64,000 nucleotides of DNA from Roseomonas mucosa (lineage in GTDB: Bacteria > Pseudomonadota > Alphaproteobacteria > Acetobacterales > Acetobacteraceae). Location of the stretch: assembly GCA_945878375.1 (NCBI GenBank), contig CAMDWG010000009.1:104291-168290 (forward strand), given 5' to 3'. The position numbers were made by a program, and so were the translations under genes. The notes beneath the pieces are model-generated. The model saw only the letters and a list, made by a program, of their open reading frames with translations, ran no database searches and was not told the origin of the DNA. Below are positions 28,144 to 38,348 of the stretch, piece by piece. Each line of letters begins with the position of its first letter. Position 1 is the stretch's first letter.

Positions 28144-28710
28144 ATGTCCGACCCGATCAGTGCCTTCCCCGTGCCTGCGCTGGACACGCTGCCCGACGAC
28201 ATCCGGGCCCGCATCCTGGCGGTGCAGGAGAAGTCCGGCTTCATCCCCAACATCTTCCTGGCCCTGGCCTGGCGGCCCGAGGAATTCCGCGCCTTCATGG
28301 CCTATCACGACGCGCTGATGAACAAGCGCGAGGGGCTGACGGCGGCGGAGCGGGAGATGATCGTCGTCGTCGTCTCCATCGGCAACCAGTGCCAGTATTG
28401 CGTGGTGGCGCATGGCGCGATCCTGCGCGTGCGGGCGAAGGATCCCGCGATCAGCGAATTGGTCGCGGCGAATTGGCGCAAGGCCCGGCTGCCCGCGCGG
28501 CAGGCGGCGATCCTGGCCTATGCGACGAAGGTCGCCACCACCTCCCACCTCGTGGCGGAAGCGGACCGGCAGGGCCTGCGCGATGCCGGGCTCTCGGAGG
28601 ACGAGGTCTGGGATACGGGCGCGATCGCGGCCTTCTTCTCCATGTCCAACCGGCTTGCGAATGCGATCGAGCTGCGGCCGAATCCGGAATTCCAGGGGAT
28701 CGGGCGATGA
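28144..28710 (+). CDS. AhpD-like / carboxymuconolactone decarboxylase-family protein
   Basis: The product of about 188 residues carries the redox motif CQYCVVAHG (CxxC with the downstream His) of the peroxidase-related AhpD branch. ATGs lie at 28138 and 28144. AAGGAG at 28130-28135 is 2 bp from the first and 8 bp from the second, so 28144 is preferred. Its stop overlaps the start of the amidohydrolase (ATGA). The physiological role is unclear. Confidence 0.88.
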   Translation: MSDPISAFPVPALDTLPDDIRARILAVQEKSGFIPNIFLALAWRPEEFRAFMAYHDALMNKREGLTAAEREMIVVVVSIGNQCQYCVVAHGAILRVRAKDPAISELVAANWRKARLPARQAAILAYATKVATTSHLVAEADRQGLRDAGLSEDEVWDTGAIAAFFSMSNRLANAIELRPNPEFQGIGR

Positions 28711-29951
28711 ACGCGACCAACCAGAAGATCGACGGCCAGCGGCTGTGGGACAGCCTGATGGCGATGGCCGAGATCGGCGCCACGCCGAAGGGCGGCGTGA
28801 AGCGGCTGACGCTGACCGAAGTGGACAAGGCCGGCCGCGAACGCTTCTCCGCCTGGTGCGAGGCGCTCGGCCTGACCGTCCGGGTGGACGCCATCGGCAA
28901 CATGTTCGCCCGGCGCGAGGGGCGTGACCCTAACCGCCTGCCGGTGCTGTTCGGCTCCCACCTGGACAGCCAGCCATCGGGGGGCAAGTTCGACGGCGCG
29001 CTCGGCGTGATCGCGGGGCTTGAGGTGATGCGGACGCTGAACGACCTCAACATCACGACCGAAGCACCGCTGGAGCTGGTGAACTGGACCGATGAGGAAG
29101 GCAGCCGCTTCGGCCATTCGCTGATGGGCAGCGGCGTCTGGGCCGGCGTCTATCCGCAGGCCAAGGCCTATGGGCTGACGGATGTGGACGGTGTGAGCGT
29201 GGAGACGGCGCTCTCCGCCATCGGCTACAAGGGCCCGCACCCCGCCAGGCCCTTCCCGGCCGATGCGTATTTCGAACTGCACATCGAACAGGGCCCGATC
29301 CTGGAGAAGGAAGGCCGGACCATCGGCGTCGTCACCGGCGCGCAGGCGCAGGTCTGGTGGGATGCGCGCATCATCGGCCAGGACAGCCACGCCGGCACCA
29401 CGCCGCCCTATGCGCGGCGCGACGCGCTGGTCGCCGCCGCGCGCGTGATCGATCTGGTGGATCGCCGCATGCGCGAACGCGGCGATGACGGGCGCGGCAC
29501 GGTGGGCTTCCTGAAGGTCCTGCCCAACAGCCGCAACGTCATCCCCGGCGAGGTCGCCTTCAGCGTCGAATTCCGCCACCCCGACACCGCGCAGATCGAG
29601 CACCTCGCCACCAGCTTCCCCGCCGAGGCGCTGGCGCTGGTCGCCGAGACGGGCTGCACGCTTGAGCTGACGGAGCTGTTCCGCTTCGCCGCCCAGCCCT
29701 TCGACCCGGATTGCGTCGCGCTGGTGCAGCAGGCCGCGGACCGGCTCGGCCATCCCTCGCGGCGGATCGTCTCCGGCGCGGGGCATGATGCGGTCTATGT
29801 CGCGCGCTGCGTGCCGGCGGCGATGATCTTCACCCCCTGCAAGGACGGGCTGTCGCACAACGAGGCCGAGAGCATCGCGCCGACGGAGGCCGAGGCCGGC
29901 GGCCAGGTGCTGTTCGAGGCCGTGGTGGCCCGCGCGAACCGCCAGATCTGA
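28707..29951 (+). CDS. M20-family N-carbamoyl/allantoate-type amidohydrolase
   Basis: The 414-residue Zn-dependent hydrolase resembles HyuC, AllC and beta-ureidopropionase. Metal-site motifs are visible: GSHLDSQPSGGKFDGALG, WTDEEGSRF, HIEQGP and the final SGAGHDA. Substrates of the group are N-carbamoyl amino acids, ureidopropionate or allantoate; the sequence alone does not decide. It overlaps the AhpD-like gene by 4 bp. Confidence 0.9.
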   Translation: MNATNQKIDGQRLWDSLMAMAEIGATPKGGVKRLTLTEVDKAGRERFSAWCEALGLTVRVDAIGNMFARREGRDPNRLPVLFGSHLDSQPSGGKFDGALGVIAGLEVMRTLNDLNITTEAPLELVNWTDEEGSRFGHSLMGSGVWAGVYPQAKAYGLTDVDGVSVETALSAIGYKGPHPARPFPADAYFELHIEQGPILEKEGRTIGVVTGAQAQVWWDARIIGQDSHAGTTPPYARRDALVAAARVIDLVDRRMRERGDDGRGTVGFLKVLPNSRNVIPGEVAFSVEFRHPDTAQIEHLATSFPAEALALVAETGCTLELTELFRFAAQPFDPDCVALVQQAADRLGHPSRRIVSGAGHDAVYVARCVPAAMIFTPCKDGLSHNEAESIAPTEAEAGGQVLFEAVVARANRQI

Positions 29952-29980
29952 CGCGCGCGGGGACCCGGCACACGGAACCC

Positions 29981-30002
29981 TCTCCCCCCTCGGGGGGAGA
30001 GA
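29981..30002. terminator. C-run/G-run hairpin between convergent genes
   Basis: A perfect 10-bp stem CTCTCCCCCC/GGGGGGAGAG with a 2-nt loop is followed by AGAGCAGGGTGAGGGGG. This type of sequence is widely dispersed in GC-rich proteobacterial intergenic regions and probably terminates both flanking genes. Confidence 0.6.
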
Positions 30003-30038
30003 GCAGGGTGAGGGGGGAGTGCCGCGAAGGCTGCGTCC

Positions 30039-32672
30039 TCAACGCCGCCGCACCGCCTTCTCGATCTCCACCGCCGCCAGCAATAGTGCCCCGGCGGCGG
30101 CGCAGATCGTCCATTCCCGCAGGCCCAGCGGCGCGGTGCCGAAGGCGGCTTGCAGCGGTGGCGCATAGGTCAGCAGCAACTGCGCGACGGCCACGATGGC
30201 AATGCCCGTCCAGATCGCCTTCGTGCCGCGCAACCCCTCCGCCGAGACGCCCGAAAGCCGCGCCTGACGCGCGGCGAAGAGATAGCCGATCTCCATCGCC
30301 ACGATGGCGTTGACCACCAGGGTCCGCGACGCCTCCGCCGCCAGGCCTTGCCGCGTTGCCCAGAGGTCGCAGGCGAAGGCCACCCCCGCCATCAGCACGG
30401 AGACGAAGGCGAGCCGCCACAGCAGCAGCCGGTCCAGCAGCGGCGCGCCCGGTGGGCGCGGCGGGCGCGCCATCGTGTCGCGCTCCGGCGGCTCGAAGGC
30501 GAGCGTCAGGCCCAGCGCGACCGCGCTGACCATGTTGATCCACAGGATCTGCACCGGCGTGATCGGCAAGGCGAGGCCGAGCAGCAGCGCGGCCAGCACC
30601 ACCAGCGCCTCCCCCCCATTCGTTGGCAGGGTCCAGGCGATGACCTTCTGAATGTTGTCATAGACTGTGCGGCCTTCCCGCACCGCTGCGGCGATGGAGG
30701 CGAAATTGTCGTCAGCGAGCACCATGTCGGCGGCTTCCTTCGCCGCCTCCGTGCCCTTGCGACCCATGGCCACGCCGACATCCGCGCGCTTCAGCGCGGG
30801 CGCGTCGTTCACGCCATCGCCGGTCATCGCCACCACCGCGCCGCCCTCCTGCAAGGCCGCGACGAGGCGGAGCTTCTGCTCGGGGCTGACGCGCGCGAAG
30901 ATGTCCGTCGCCGCCACCCCCTGGCGGAGTGCGGCATCGTCGAGCCGGTCGAGGTCGTTGCCGGTCAGCGCTGCCGTGGTGTTCACGAGGCCGAGCGCGG
31001 TGCCGATCGCGCGGGCCGTCCCCGGGTGGTCGCCGGTGATCATCGCAACCCGGATCCCGGCGGCGCGGCAGACCCCGACCGCCTTGACCGCCTCCGGCCG
31101 CGGCGGGTCCAGCAGGCCAACGAGGCCGAGCAGCGTCAGCGGCGGCATGCGCCCGAAGTCCAGCGCGGCGCCTTCGGGCAACCGCGCCTCGGCCAGGGCC
31201 AGCACGCGGAAGCCCTGCGCGGCCAGCCCATGCGCCGACGCTTCCCATGCCGCCGTGTCGGTGGCGCAGAGCGGCAGCACGGCTTCCGGCGCGCCCTTCA
31301 GCGCCAGCAGCGGCCCCCCGGGCGCATCGTGCAGCGTCGCCATCCAGCGATGGCGCGCATCGAAGGGGATCGCGTCGCGTCGCGGCAGCTCGGCGGAGAC
31401 GCCCGCCCGCGCGGCCAGCGCGAGCAGCGCGCCTTCCATCGGGTCGCCCAGCACCTCCCACCGCCCATCCTCGCGCCGCTGCAGCACGGCGTCGTTGCAG
31501 AGCGCGGCGGCGCGCCCGAGGGTCGAGAGCGCCGCCAGCGCGGCGGGCGGGGGAGGGGTGCCGTCGGCGCAGGCGATGGTGGCCTCGGGGCCGTAGCCCT
31601 CGCCCTCCATGTGCAGCGTGCCGGACGGCGTCACCACCGCGCCCACCACCATCTCGTTGCGGGTGAAGGTGCCGGTCTTGTCGGAGCAGATCACCCCCAC
31701 CGCGCCGAGCGTTTCCACCGCCGGCAGGTGGCGGATGATGGCATTCCGCGCGGCCATCCGCCGCACGCCGATGGCCAGCGTCACGGTCATCACCGCCGGC
31801 AGGCCTTCGGGGATCGCGGCAACCGCAAGGCCGACCACCGCCATGAAGGCCTCCGTCGCCGCGCGGCCGCCGGCGATGGCGACCAGGAAGGCCAGCGCGG
31901 AGACGCCGAGGATCACGGCGGTGGCGATCCGGGCGAAGCGGTTCATCTGCCGCAGCAGCGGCGTCTCCAGCACCTCGACGCGGGCCAGCAGGGCGCTGAC
32001 CTGGCCGATCTCGGTCGCCGCGCCGGTCGCGACCACCACGCCGCGCCCCTGGCCGGCAACGACCAGCGTGCCGGAGAACAGCAGCGGCGCGCGATCGCCG
32101 AGCGGCGCATCCGCCGCCACCGGCGCGGCCTCCTTGTCGGAGGGGACGGATTCGCCCGTCAGCATCGCTTCTTCCGCGCGCAGGCCACGGCCCGAGAGCA
32201 GGCGGAGATCGGCGGGCACGCGATCCCCCGCTTCCAGCAGCACGATGTCGCCGGGCACCAGCCCCACCGCATCCACATCGCGCCGCGCGCCGTCGCGCAG
32301 CACCGCCGCATGCGGCGCGAGCAGGTCACGGATGGCCGCCAGCGCCGCTTCCGCACGGCCTTCCTGGATGAAGCCGACGATGCCGTTGAGCAGGACGACC
32401 GCCAGGATCACCCCGGCATCCAGCCAATGCCCCAGCGCGGCGCTGATCGCGGCGGAGCCGAGCAGGACGTAGATCAGCAGGTTGCGGAACTGGTCGAGGA
32501 AGCGGAACAGCGCGCTGCGCCGCGGCGGCTCCGGCAGGCGGTTCGGGCCGTGGCGCGTGAGGCGCGCAGCGGCCTCGGCGGCGGAGAGACCGTCCGGCGA
32601 GGCATCCAGCCGCTCCAGCGCCGCTTCCGCGGACAGGGCGTGCCAGGACGTGGGCGGGCCAGCGCCGCCCAT
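30039..32672 (-). CDS. P-type (P2) cation-transporting ATPase
   Basis: The 877-residue pump starts with a cation-ATPase N-domain (LSAEAALERLDASPDGLSA). The actuator TGES is near residue 174, the PEGLP membrane motif near 290, the phosphorylation site DKTGT near 331 and the hinge GDGVNDAPALK near 617. About six C-terminal helices end the protein. The architecture fits Ca2+ or Mn2+ export (PMR1/SERCA-like); Na+/K+ types are not excluded. It lies 3 bp upstream of the VIT1/CCC1 gene relative to transcription, so the two are probably co-translated. Confidence 0.9.
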   Translation of the reverse strand: MGGAGPPTSWHALSAEAALERLDASPDGLSAAEAAARLTRHGPNRLPEPPRRSALFRFLDQFRNLLIYVLLGSAAISAALGHWLDAGVILAVVLLNGIVGFIQEGRAEAALAAIRDLLAPHAAVLRDGARRDVDAVGLVPGDIVLLEAGDRVPADLRLLSGRGLRAEEAMLTGESVPSDKEAAPVAADAPLGDRAPLLFSGTLVVAGQGRGVVVATGAATEIGQVSALLARVEVLETPLLRQMNRFARIATAVILGVSALAFLVAIAGGRAATEAFMAVVGLAVAAIPEGLPAVMTVTLAIGVRRMAARNAIIRHLPAVETLGAVGVICSDKTGTFTRNEMVVGAVVTPSGTLHMEGEGYGPEATIACADGTPPPPAALAALSTLGRAAALCNDAVLQRREDGRWEVLGDPMEGALLALAARAGVSAELPRRDAIPFDARHRWMATLHDAPGGPLLALKGAPEAVLPLCATDTAAWEASAHGLAAQGFRVLALAEARLPEGAALDFGRMPPLTLLGLVGLLDPPRPEAVKAVGVCRAAGIRVAMITGDHPGTARAIGTALGLVNTTAALTGNDLDRLDDAALRQGVAATDIFARVSPEQKLRLVAALQEGGAVVAMTGDGVNDAPALKRADVGVAMGRKGTEAAKEAADMVLADDNFASIAAAVREGRTVYDNIQKVIAWTLPTNGGEALVVLAALLLGLALPITPVQILWINMVSAVALGLTLAFEPPERDTMARPPRPPGAPLLDRLLLWRLAFVSVLMAGVAFACDLWATRQGLAAEASRTLVVNAIVAMEIGYLFAARQARLSGVSAEGLRGTKAIWTGIAIVAVAQLLLTYAPPLQAAFGTAPLGLREWTICAAAGALLLAAVEIEKAVRRR

Positions 32673-32675
32673 TGC

Positions 32676-33425
32676 TTAGTGGCCGAAGAGGGATGCGACG
32701 AGATAGGCGACCACGGCCGCGGCGCCGCCGATGGCCAGTGTCTGGGTCGCGACACGCAGCGGCGGCAAGCCGGTCGCGCGCGCCTTCAGCCAGCCGAAGC
32801 CGAACAGCGCGATGCTGGTCAGCCCGGCCGAGACCAGCAGCGCCGGCTTCGTGGTGCTGAAGATCATGTAGGGCGCCAGCGGGATCAGCCCGCCCACCGC
32901 ATAGGCCCCGCCGATGGTCGCGGCCGAACGGGCGGCGCGGTTGGGGTCCGGTTCCGACAGGTCCAGCTCGAAGCGCATCATGAAGTCGACCCACTTCTTG
33001 CGGTCCGACGCGATGGCATCGACGGCCTGGCGCAGCACGTCCCCGCGCACGCCGTAGCGGTGGAGGATCGCGGCGACCTCCCACTTCTCGCGTTCGGGGT
33101 AGAGGTGGCTTTCCTCCTCCTCCCGCCGCCGTTCGCTGGCGTAGTGCTCGGCATCCGTGCGGGCGGCGAGGTAGCCGCCGAGGCCCATGGCGACGCAGCC
33201 TGCCGCGATCTCGGCAAGGCCGGCCGTCACGATCAGCGGGTTGGCCGCGACCGCGCCCGACAGCGCGGCGGCCAGGGCGAAGGGCACCGTCAGGCCATCG
33301 GCCGTGCCGATGACGAGGTCGCGCACCACCGCGTTCTGGGTGAAGTGGCGTTCCTCATGCGGCGGGCCGGGCGGCATCGGGGGCAGGCCGTCGCGCGTCG
33401 GCTCCGGGGCGTGTCCGTCATGCAT
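32676..33425 (-). CDS. VIT1/CCC1-family metal transporter
   Basis: The 249-residue product has five predicted helices. The family motif VVRDLVIGTADGLTVPFALAA is at the start, followed by MGLGGYLAARTDAEHYASE and a cytoplasmic charged metal-binding-like segment (EREKWEVA). CCC1/VIT1 proteins move Fe2+ or Mn2+ into a compartment or out of the cytosol. The start at 33425 gives MHDGHAPEPTRDG. It ends 3 bp before the ATPase gene begins. Confidence 0.88.
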   Translation of the reverse strand: MHDGHAPEPTRDGLPPMPPGPPHEERHFTQNAVVRDLVIGTADGLTVPFALAAALSGAVAANPLIVTAGLAEIAAGCVAMGLGGYLAARTDAEHYASERRREEEESHLYPEREKWEVAAILHRYGVRGDVLRQAVDAIASDRKKWVDFMMRFELDLSEPDPNRAARSAATIGGAYAVGGLIPLAPYMIFSTTKPALLVSAGLTSIALFGFGWLKARATGLPPLRVATQTLAIGGAAAVVAYLVASLFGH

Positions 33426-33634
33426 CTGGGCAGAGTAGCGGGGGTGGCGCGGCCAAGCCAATGCCTGAAGCCGAGGAAGTGAGGGGGTGCGAGTCGTTCT
33501 TACTTCGCGCGAAGCCGTGATCGGGCCGGGCCGGGCCGACGCGGGGGTGCGGGCGGCTGGGCGCGGCGGGTTGTCCGGGGGGCGGGCGGCCTCTATAGCG
33601 GCCTCGCCCGACGCACCCGTCCAGGATACCTTCG

Positions 33635-35683
33635 TTGGCCAGCATCGAACCCGATACCAAGCCGAATGCGGGGCCCACCCCCGCCCAGGCGCTCCAGGCC
33701 ACCCTCCTTGCCCGCCCGGCGACCGAGGCGCGGCACATGGCGGATGCGATCCGCGCCCTTGCCATCGACGCGGTGGAGGCGGCGAAATCCGGCCACCCCG
33801 GCATGCCGATGGGCATGGCCGATGTTGCAACGGTCCTGTTCACCCGCTTCCTGAAATACGACGCCGCCGACCCGCGCTGGCCCGACCGCGACCGCTTCGT
33901 GCTGTCCGCCGGCCATGGCTCGATGCTGCTCTATTCCCTGCTGCACCTGACCGGGCATGCGGGGATGGGGATCGAGGAGCTGCGCCGCTTCCGCCAGCTC
34001 CATTCCCCCGCCGCCGGCCATCCGGAATTCGGCGAGCATCCGGGCATCGAGACCACCACCGGCCCGCTCGGCCAGGGCATCTCGACCGCCGTCGGCATGG
34101 CGCTGGCCGAACGGCACCTGGCGGCCCGCTTCGGCAAGAGCCTGGTGGACCATCGCACCTGGGTCATCGCTTCCGACGGCGACCTGCAGGAAGGCATCAG
34201 CCATGAGGCCGCGTCGCTCGCCGGGCATCTGAAGCTCGACCGGCTCTGCGTGCTGTGGGACGACAATTCCATCAGCATCGACGGCGACACCGCGCTGTCC
34301 TTCACCGACGACACGCTGGCGCGATTCCGCGCCTATGGCTGGGCGGTGCGGCGCGTGGATGGGCACGACCACGACCAGGTCGCGGCCGCGATGGCCTGGG
34401 CGACGCGCAGCCGTAAGCCGACGCTGATCGCCTGCCGCACCATCATCGGCTTCGGGTCCCCGGCCAAGGCCGGCACGGCGGCCAGCCATGGTGCGCCGCT
34501 CGGCGCGGCGGAGGCCGCCGCGACCAAGGCCGCCCTCGGCTGGACCCATGGACCCTTCGAGGTGCCCGACGCGCTGAAGACGCGGTGGGAAGAAGCGGGT
34601 CGTCGCAGCGCGGGCACGCGCCGGTCCTGGCTGAAGCGCCTGACCCGCCACCCGTTGCGGGACGACTTCGACCGCGCCATCGCCGGCAAGCTGCCCGAAG
34701 GCTGGCACGAAAAGCTGGCGGCTCTGCGCGCCAGCCAGGTTGAGGACAAGCCGAAGATCGCAACCCGCATCGCATCCCAGCGCGCGCTGGAAGCGCTGGT
34801 GCCGGCGGTGCCGGAGATGGTCGGCGGCTCGGCCGACCTCACGGGCTCCAACAACACGAATGTGAAGGGCATCCCGGCGATCAGCCCCGGCAACTATGCC
34901 GGGCGCTACATCCACTACGGCGTGCGCGAGCACGGCATGGCGGCGGCGATGAACGGGATGGCGCTGCATGGCGGCATCATCCCCTATTCCGGCACCTTCC
35001 TGGTCTTCGCCGACTACATGCGTCCCGCCATCCGCCTGGCCGCGCTGATGCGCCAGCGGGTGATCCATGTGCTGACGCATGACAGCATCGGCCTGGGCGA
35101 GGACGGCCCGACCCACCAGCCGGTGGAAACGCTGGCCTCGCTGCGTGCCATCCCGAACCTCTTTGTCTTCCGCCCCGGCGACGCGCTGGAGACGGCGGAA
35201 TGCTGGGAATTGGCGGTGCGGCGCAATGACGGCCCGTCCGTGCTGGCGCTGACGCGGCAGAACCTGCCGCTGCTGCGCACCGAGGCGGGCGAGAACCGCT
35301 CCGCTCGCGGCGGCTATGTGCTGGCCGAGTCCTCCGGCCCCCGCCGCGCGACCATCGTCGCCACCGGGTCCGAACTGCACCTGGCGGTTGCGGCGCGCGA
35401 GACGCTGGAAGCGGAGGGCATCCCGACCGCCGTCGTCTCTCTGCCCTGCTGGGAACTTTTCGCGCTGCAGGACGAAGGGTACCGAGCGCAGGTGCTGGGC
35501 GATGCGCTGCGCGTCGGGATCGAGGCCGCGATCCCGATGGGCTGGGAACGGTGGCTGGGCAGCGATGGCGCCTTCATCGGCATGCAGGGCTTCGGCGCCA
35601 GCGCGCCGGCCGAGGTGCTGTTCCGCCATTTCGGCATCACGGCGGAGGCGCTGGTCGCCACCGTGAGGAAGCGGCTGGGCTGA
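33635..35683 (+). CDS. tkt: Transketolase
   Basis: The 682-residue thiamine-diphosphate enzyme works in the pentose phosphate (and Calvin) pathway. The TPP site is [14 protein letters not shown]...DDNSISIDG and the catalytic histidines are in [10 protein letters not shown] and [13 protein letters not shown] at 33635 with AGGA about 8 bp upstream is the likely start; the next ATG (33737) would cut into the conserved N-terminus only slightly. It is the first gene of a tkt-gap-pgk cluster, 43 bp from gap. Confidence 0.95.
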   Translation: MASIEPDTKPNAGPTPAQALQATLLARPATEARHMADAIRALAIDAVEAAKSGHPGMPMGMADVATVLFTRFLKYDAADPRWPDRDRFVLSAGHGSMLLYSLLHLTGHAGMGIEELRRFRQLHSPAAGHPEFGEHPGIETTTGPLGQGISTAVGMALAERHLAARFGKSLVDHRTWVIASDGDLQEGISHEAASLAGHLKLDRLCVLWDDNSISIDGDTALSFTDDTLARFRAYGWAVRRVDGHDHDQVAAAMAWATRSRKPTLIACRTIIGFGSPAKAGTAASHGAPLGAAEAAATKAALGWTHGPFEVPDALKTRWEEAGRRSAGTRRSWLKRLTRHPLRDDFDRAIAGKLPEGWHEKLAALRASQVEDKPKIATRIASQRALEALVPAVPEMVGGSADLTGSNNTNVKGIPAISPGNYAGRYIHYGVREHGMAAAMNGMALHGGIIPYSGTFLVFADYMRPAIRLAALMRQRVIHVLTHDSIGLGEDGPTHQPVETLASLRAIPNLFVFRPGDALETAECWELAVRRNDGPSVLALTRQNLPLLRTEAGENRSARGGYVLAESSGPRRATIVATGSELHLAVAARETLEAEGIPTAVVSLPCWELFALQDEGYRAQVLGDALRVGIEAAIPMGWERWLGSDGAFIGMQGFGASAPAEVLFRHFGITAEALVATVRKRLG

Positions 35684-35726
35684 CGCCGCGCTTGGTCTGA
35701 TCCATCCGGGGAAGGAACTGAAGAAA

Positions 35727-36743
35727 ATGGCCGTGAAGGTCGCCATCAACGGGTTCGGGCGCATCGGTCGCCTGGTGCTGCGCGCGATGATCGAAAGCGG
35801 GCGCGACGATGTGGAATGCGTCGCCATCAATGACCTCGGCAGCGTCGAGGCGAACGCGCATCTGTTCCGCTACGACAGCGTCCATGGCCGCTTCCCCGGC
35901 GAGGTCGCGGTGGACGGCAACAAGATCCTGATCAAGGCGAATGGCCGCACCTACGCGCCGATCGTCGTCAGCGCCGAACGCGACCCGACCAAGGTGCCCT
36001 TCCAGGGCGTCGATGTCGCGATGGAATGCACCGGTATCTTCACGAGCAAGGAGAAGGCATCCGCCCTTCTCGCGGCCGGTGCGCGCAAGGTCATCATCTC
36101 CGCCCCCGGCGACAACGCCGATGCGACCATCGTCTATGGCGTGAACCACAAGACGCTGACGAAGGAGATGACGGTTATCTCCAACGCGTCCTGCACCACC
36201 AACTGCCTCGCGCCCATCGCCAAGGTGCTGCACGAGAATTTCGGCATCCTGCGCGGCTACATGGTGACCATCCACGCCTATACCGGCGACCAGAACACGG
36301 TGGACACGCTGCACAAGGACCTCCACCGCGCCCGCGCCGCGGCGGTCTCCGCCATCCCGACCTCGACGGGGGCGGCGAAGGCGGTGGGGCTGGTGATGCC
36401 GGAGTTGAAGGGCAAGCTGGACGGCACCGCGATCCGCATCCCGACGCCGAATGTCTCGCTGGTTTCGCTCGACTTCGTGCCGCGCGCCGAAGGCGTCACG
36501 AAGGAAGCGGTGAACGCGGCGATGAAGGCGGCGGCTGAAGGCGAGCTGAAGGGGATCCTCGGCTACTGCACGGAGCCGCTGGTCTCGATCGACTTCAACC
36601 ATGACCCGCATAGCAGCACCTTCGACGCCACCCAGACCCAGGTGGTCGATGGCGGCCTGGTGCGCGTGCTGTCCTGGTATGACAATGAATGGGGCTTCAG
36701 CAATCGCATGTCGGACACAGCGGCCCTTTTCGGGCGTCTGTGA
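35727..36743 (+). CDS. gap: Glyceraldehyde-3-phosphate dehydrogenase
   Basis: The 338-residue glycolytic enzyme has the NAD-binding motif INGFGRIGR at 7-15, catalytic SNASCTTN near 152-159 and the C-terminal [11 protein letters not shown]. An AAGGAA ribosome binding site precedes the ATG at 35727. It is followed by a 225-bp gap with copy C of the repeat and then pgk. Confidence 0.97.
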   Translation: MAVKVAINGFGRIGRLVLRAMIESGRDDVECVAINDLGSVEANAHLFRYDSVHGRFPGEVAVDGNKILIKANGRTYAPIVVSAERDPTKVPFQGVDVAMECTGIFTSKEKASALLAAGARKVIISAPGDNADATIVYGVNHKTLTKEMTVISNASCTTNCLAPIAKVLHENFGILRGYMVTIHAYTGDQNTVDTLHKDLHRARAAAVSAIPTSTGAAKAVGLVMPELKGKLDGTAIRIPTPNVSLVSLDFVPRAEGVTKEAVNAAMKAAAEGELKGILGYCTEPLVSIDFNHDPHSSTFDATQTQVVDGGLVRVLSWYDNEWGFSNRMSDTAALFGRL

Positions 36744-36769
36744 CCGACTGCGATTGCTAGCTTTCTGAT

Positions 36770-36918
36770 GCCCTCAGACGCCGGGCGCGCGCCTTCGCGC
36801 GCTTGGCTTCGCGCCACGCACTGGCGCGCCCGGCGTCGCTGATGGTCTGGGCGCGGGCCGCATTCGCGGCGTCGTGCCGAAGGCACGCCTTTGGCGTGAC
36901 GGCCGGCATTGCCGGCCG
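36770..36918 (+). repeat. Hairpin-array intergenic repeat, copy C (gap/pgk)
   Basis: This is the longest copy. The head GCCCTCAGACGCCGGGCG is at 36770-36787, hairpin 1 at 36787-36802 (6 bp, CTTC), the box TTGGCTTCGCG at 36803-36813, and hairpins at 36811-36827 (6 bp), 36857-36870 (5 bp, ATTC), 36874-36886 (5 bp, GAA), 36885-36897 (5 bp, TTT) and 36900-36918 (8 bp, ATT). Two of these share bases, so they are mutually exclusive. It lies in the sense direction of a gap-pgk transcript. Confidence 0.88.
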
Positions 36919-36968
36919 CCAGCGCCGGTTCTGGTTTGGCGCTTCCTTGTCTGACGAAGGGACGATCG

Positions 36969-38162
36969 ATGCCCCGCTTCCGCACCCTCGATAGCCTTGA
37001 CGCCCGCGGCCAGCGGGTGCTGTTGCGCGCCGATCTGAACGTGCCGGTGCGCGATGGCCGCATCACCGACCGGACGCGGATCGAGCGCCTGTCGCCCACC
37101 ATCCGCGAATTGGCCGAGGGCGGCGCGCGAGTCATCGTCTGCAGCCATTTCGACCGGCCCAAGGGCAAGCGCGTGCCGGAGATGTCGCTGAAGCCGATGG
37201 TGGAAGCGCTCGCCGCCGTCCTCGGCCGCCCGGTCGCCTGGGCCGATGACTGCATCGGGCCGGAGGCCGAGGCCGCCGCCGCCGCGCTGACCGATGGCGG
37301 TGTCCTGCTGCTGGAGAACACCCGCTACCACGCGGGCGAGGAGAAGAACGACCCCGCCCTGGCGCAGGGCCTGGCGCGGCTGGCCGATGCCTTCGTGAAC
37401 GACGCCTTTTCCGCCGCGCATCGCGCCCATGCCTCGACCGAGGGCGTCGCGCGCCTGCTGCCCGCCTATGCCGGGCGGCTGATGCAGGCGGAGCTGGAAG
37501 CACTCGATGCCGCGCTCGGCACGCCGGCGCGGCCGGTGGTCGCGATCGTCGGCGGCGCGAAGGTCTCGACCAAGCTCGACCTGCTCGGCAACCTGACGAA
37601 GAAAGTCGATGTGCTGGTGATCGGCGGCGCGATGGCCAACACCTTCCTCGCCGCCCAGGGCCACGACATGGGCAAGTCGCTGCAGGAGGCAGACCTGCAC
37701 GACACCGCCCGCGCCATCCTGGCCGGGGCCGCCGCTGGCGGCTGCGAGATCCTGCTGCCCTCAGACCTCGTCGTCGCCGCCGCCTTCGCGCCGAATCCGC
37801 CGACCCGCACGGTCGCCGTGGACCGGGTGCCGCCAGAGATGATGGCGCTGGATGTGGGGCCGCAGACGGTGGCGGCGGTGGAGAATAGGCTGCGCCAGGC
37901 CTCGACGCTGGTCTGGAACGGACCCCTCGGCGCCTTCGAGACGCCGCCCTTCGATGCTGCGACGGTGGCGCTCGCCCAGTCGGCGGCCGCGCTGACCGCC
38001 TCTGCCGGGTTGAAGTCGATCGCCGGCGGGGGGGACACCGTCTCCGCGCTCAAGCATGCGGGGGTGGCCGACCGGATGACCTATGTCTCGGCGGCCGGCG
38101 GGGCCTTCCTCGAATGGCTGGAAGGCAAGACGCTGCCGGGGGTGGCCGCGCTGGAGGGCTGA
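36969..38162 (+). CDS. pgk: Phosphoglycerate kinase
   Basis: The 397-residue kinase has the N-domain RADLNVPV and the substrate histidine/arginine region SHFDRPKG. The hinge is [11 protein letters not shown] and the C-terminal nucleotide loop GGGDTVSAL. The ATG at 36969 has GAAGGGA in front at good spacing. It ends the tkt-gap-pgk cluster. Confidence 0.97.
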   Translation: MPRFRTLDSLDARGQRVLLRADLNVPVRDGRITDRTRIERLSPTIRELAEGGARVIVCSHFDRPKGKRVPEMSLKPMVEALAAVLGRPVAWADDCIGPEAEAAAAALTDGGVLLLENTRYHAGEEKNDPALAQGLARLADAFVNDAFSAAHRAHASTEGVARLLPAYAGRLMQAELEALDAALGTPARPVVAIVGGAKVSTKLDLLGNLTKKVDVLVIGGAMANTFLAAQGHDMGKSLQEADLHDTARAILAGAAAGGCEILLPSDLVVAAAFAPNPPTRTVAVDRVPPEMMALDVGPQTVAAVENRLRQASTLVWNGPLGAFETPPFDAATVALAQSAAALTASAGLKSIAGGGDTVSALKHAGVADRMTYVSAAGGAFLEWLEGKTLPGVAALEG

Positions 38163-38348
38163 CCGGGCGGGGGCCGTTTCCTTTTCGTCAGGAATTGCAC
38201 TTTCTCGGTCAATCATGACTGGAAGATTGATGCCGAAATCGGGCATTTGGGGGCGATGCGCCCCATTGGCCGGACTCCGCGCCCCACCCCGTCATCTTCA
38301 GGCTCCCGCTTCACGCGGCGTTTAGACTTGTGGCCCATCATCATCCGC

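Noticed and set aside
30150..33482. Open frame of 1110 codons opposite the P-type ATPase and VIT1 genes
   Set aside because: It is rich in Arg, Gln and His and lacks any domain; such frames arise opposite GC-rich genes because stops are rare. The genes on the other strand have full motif sets.
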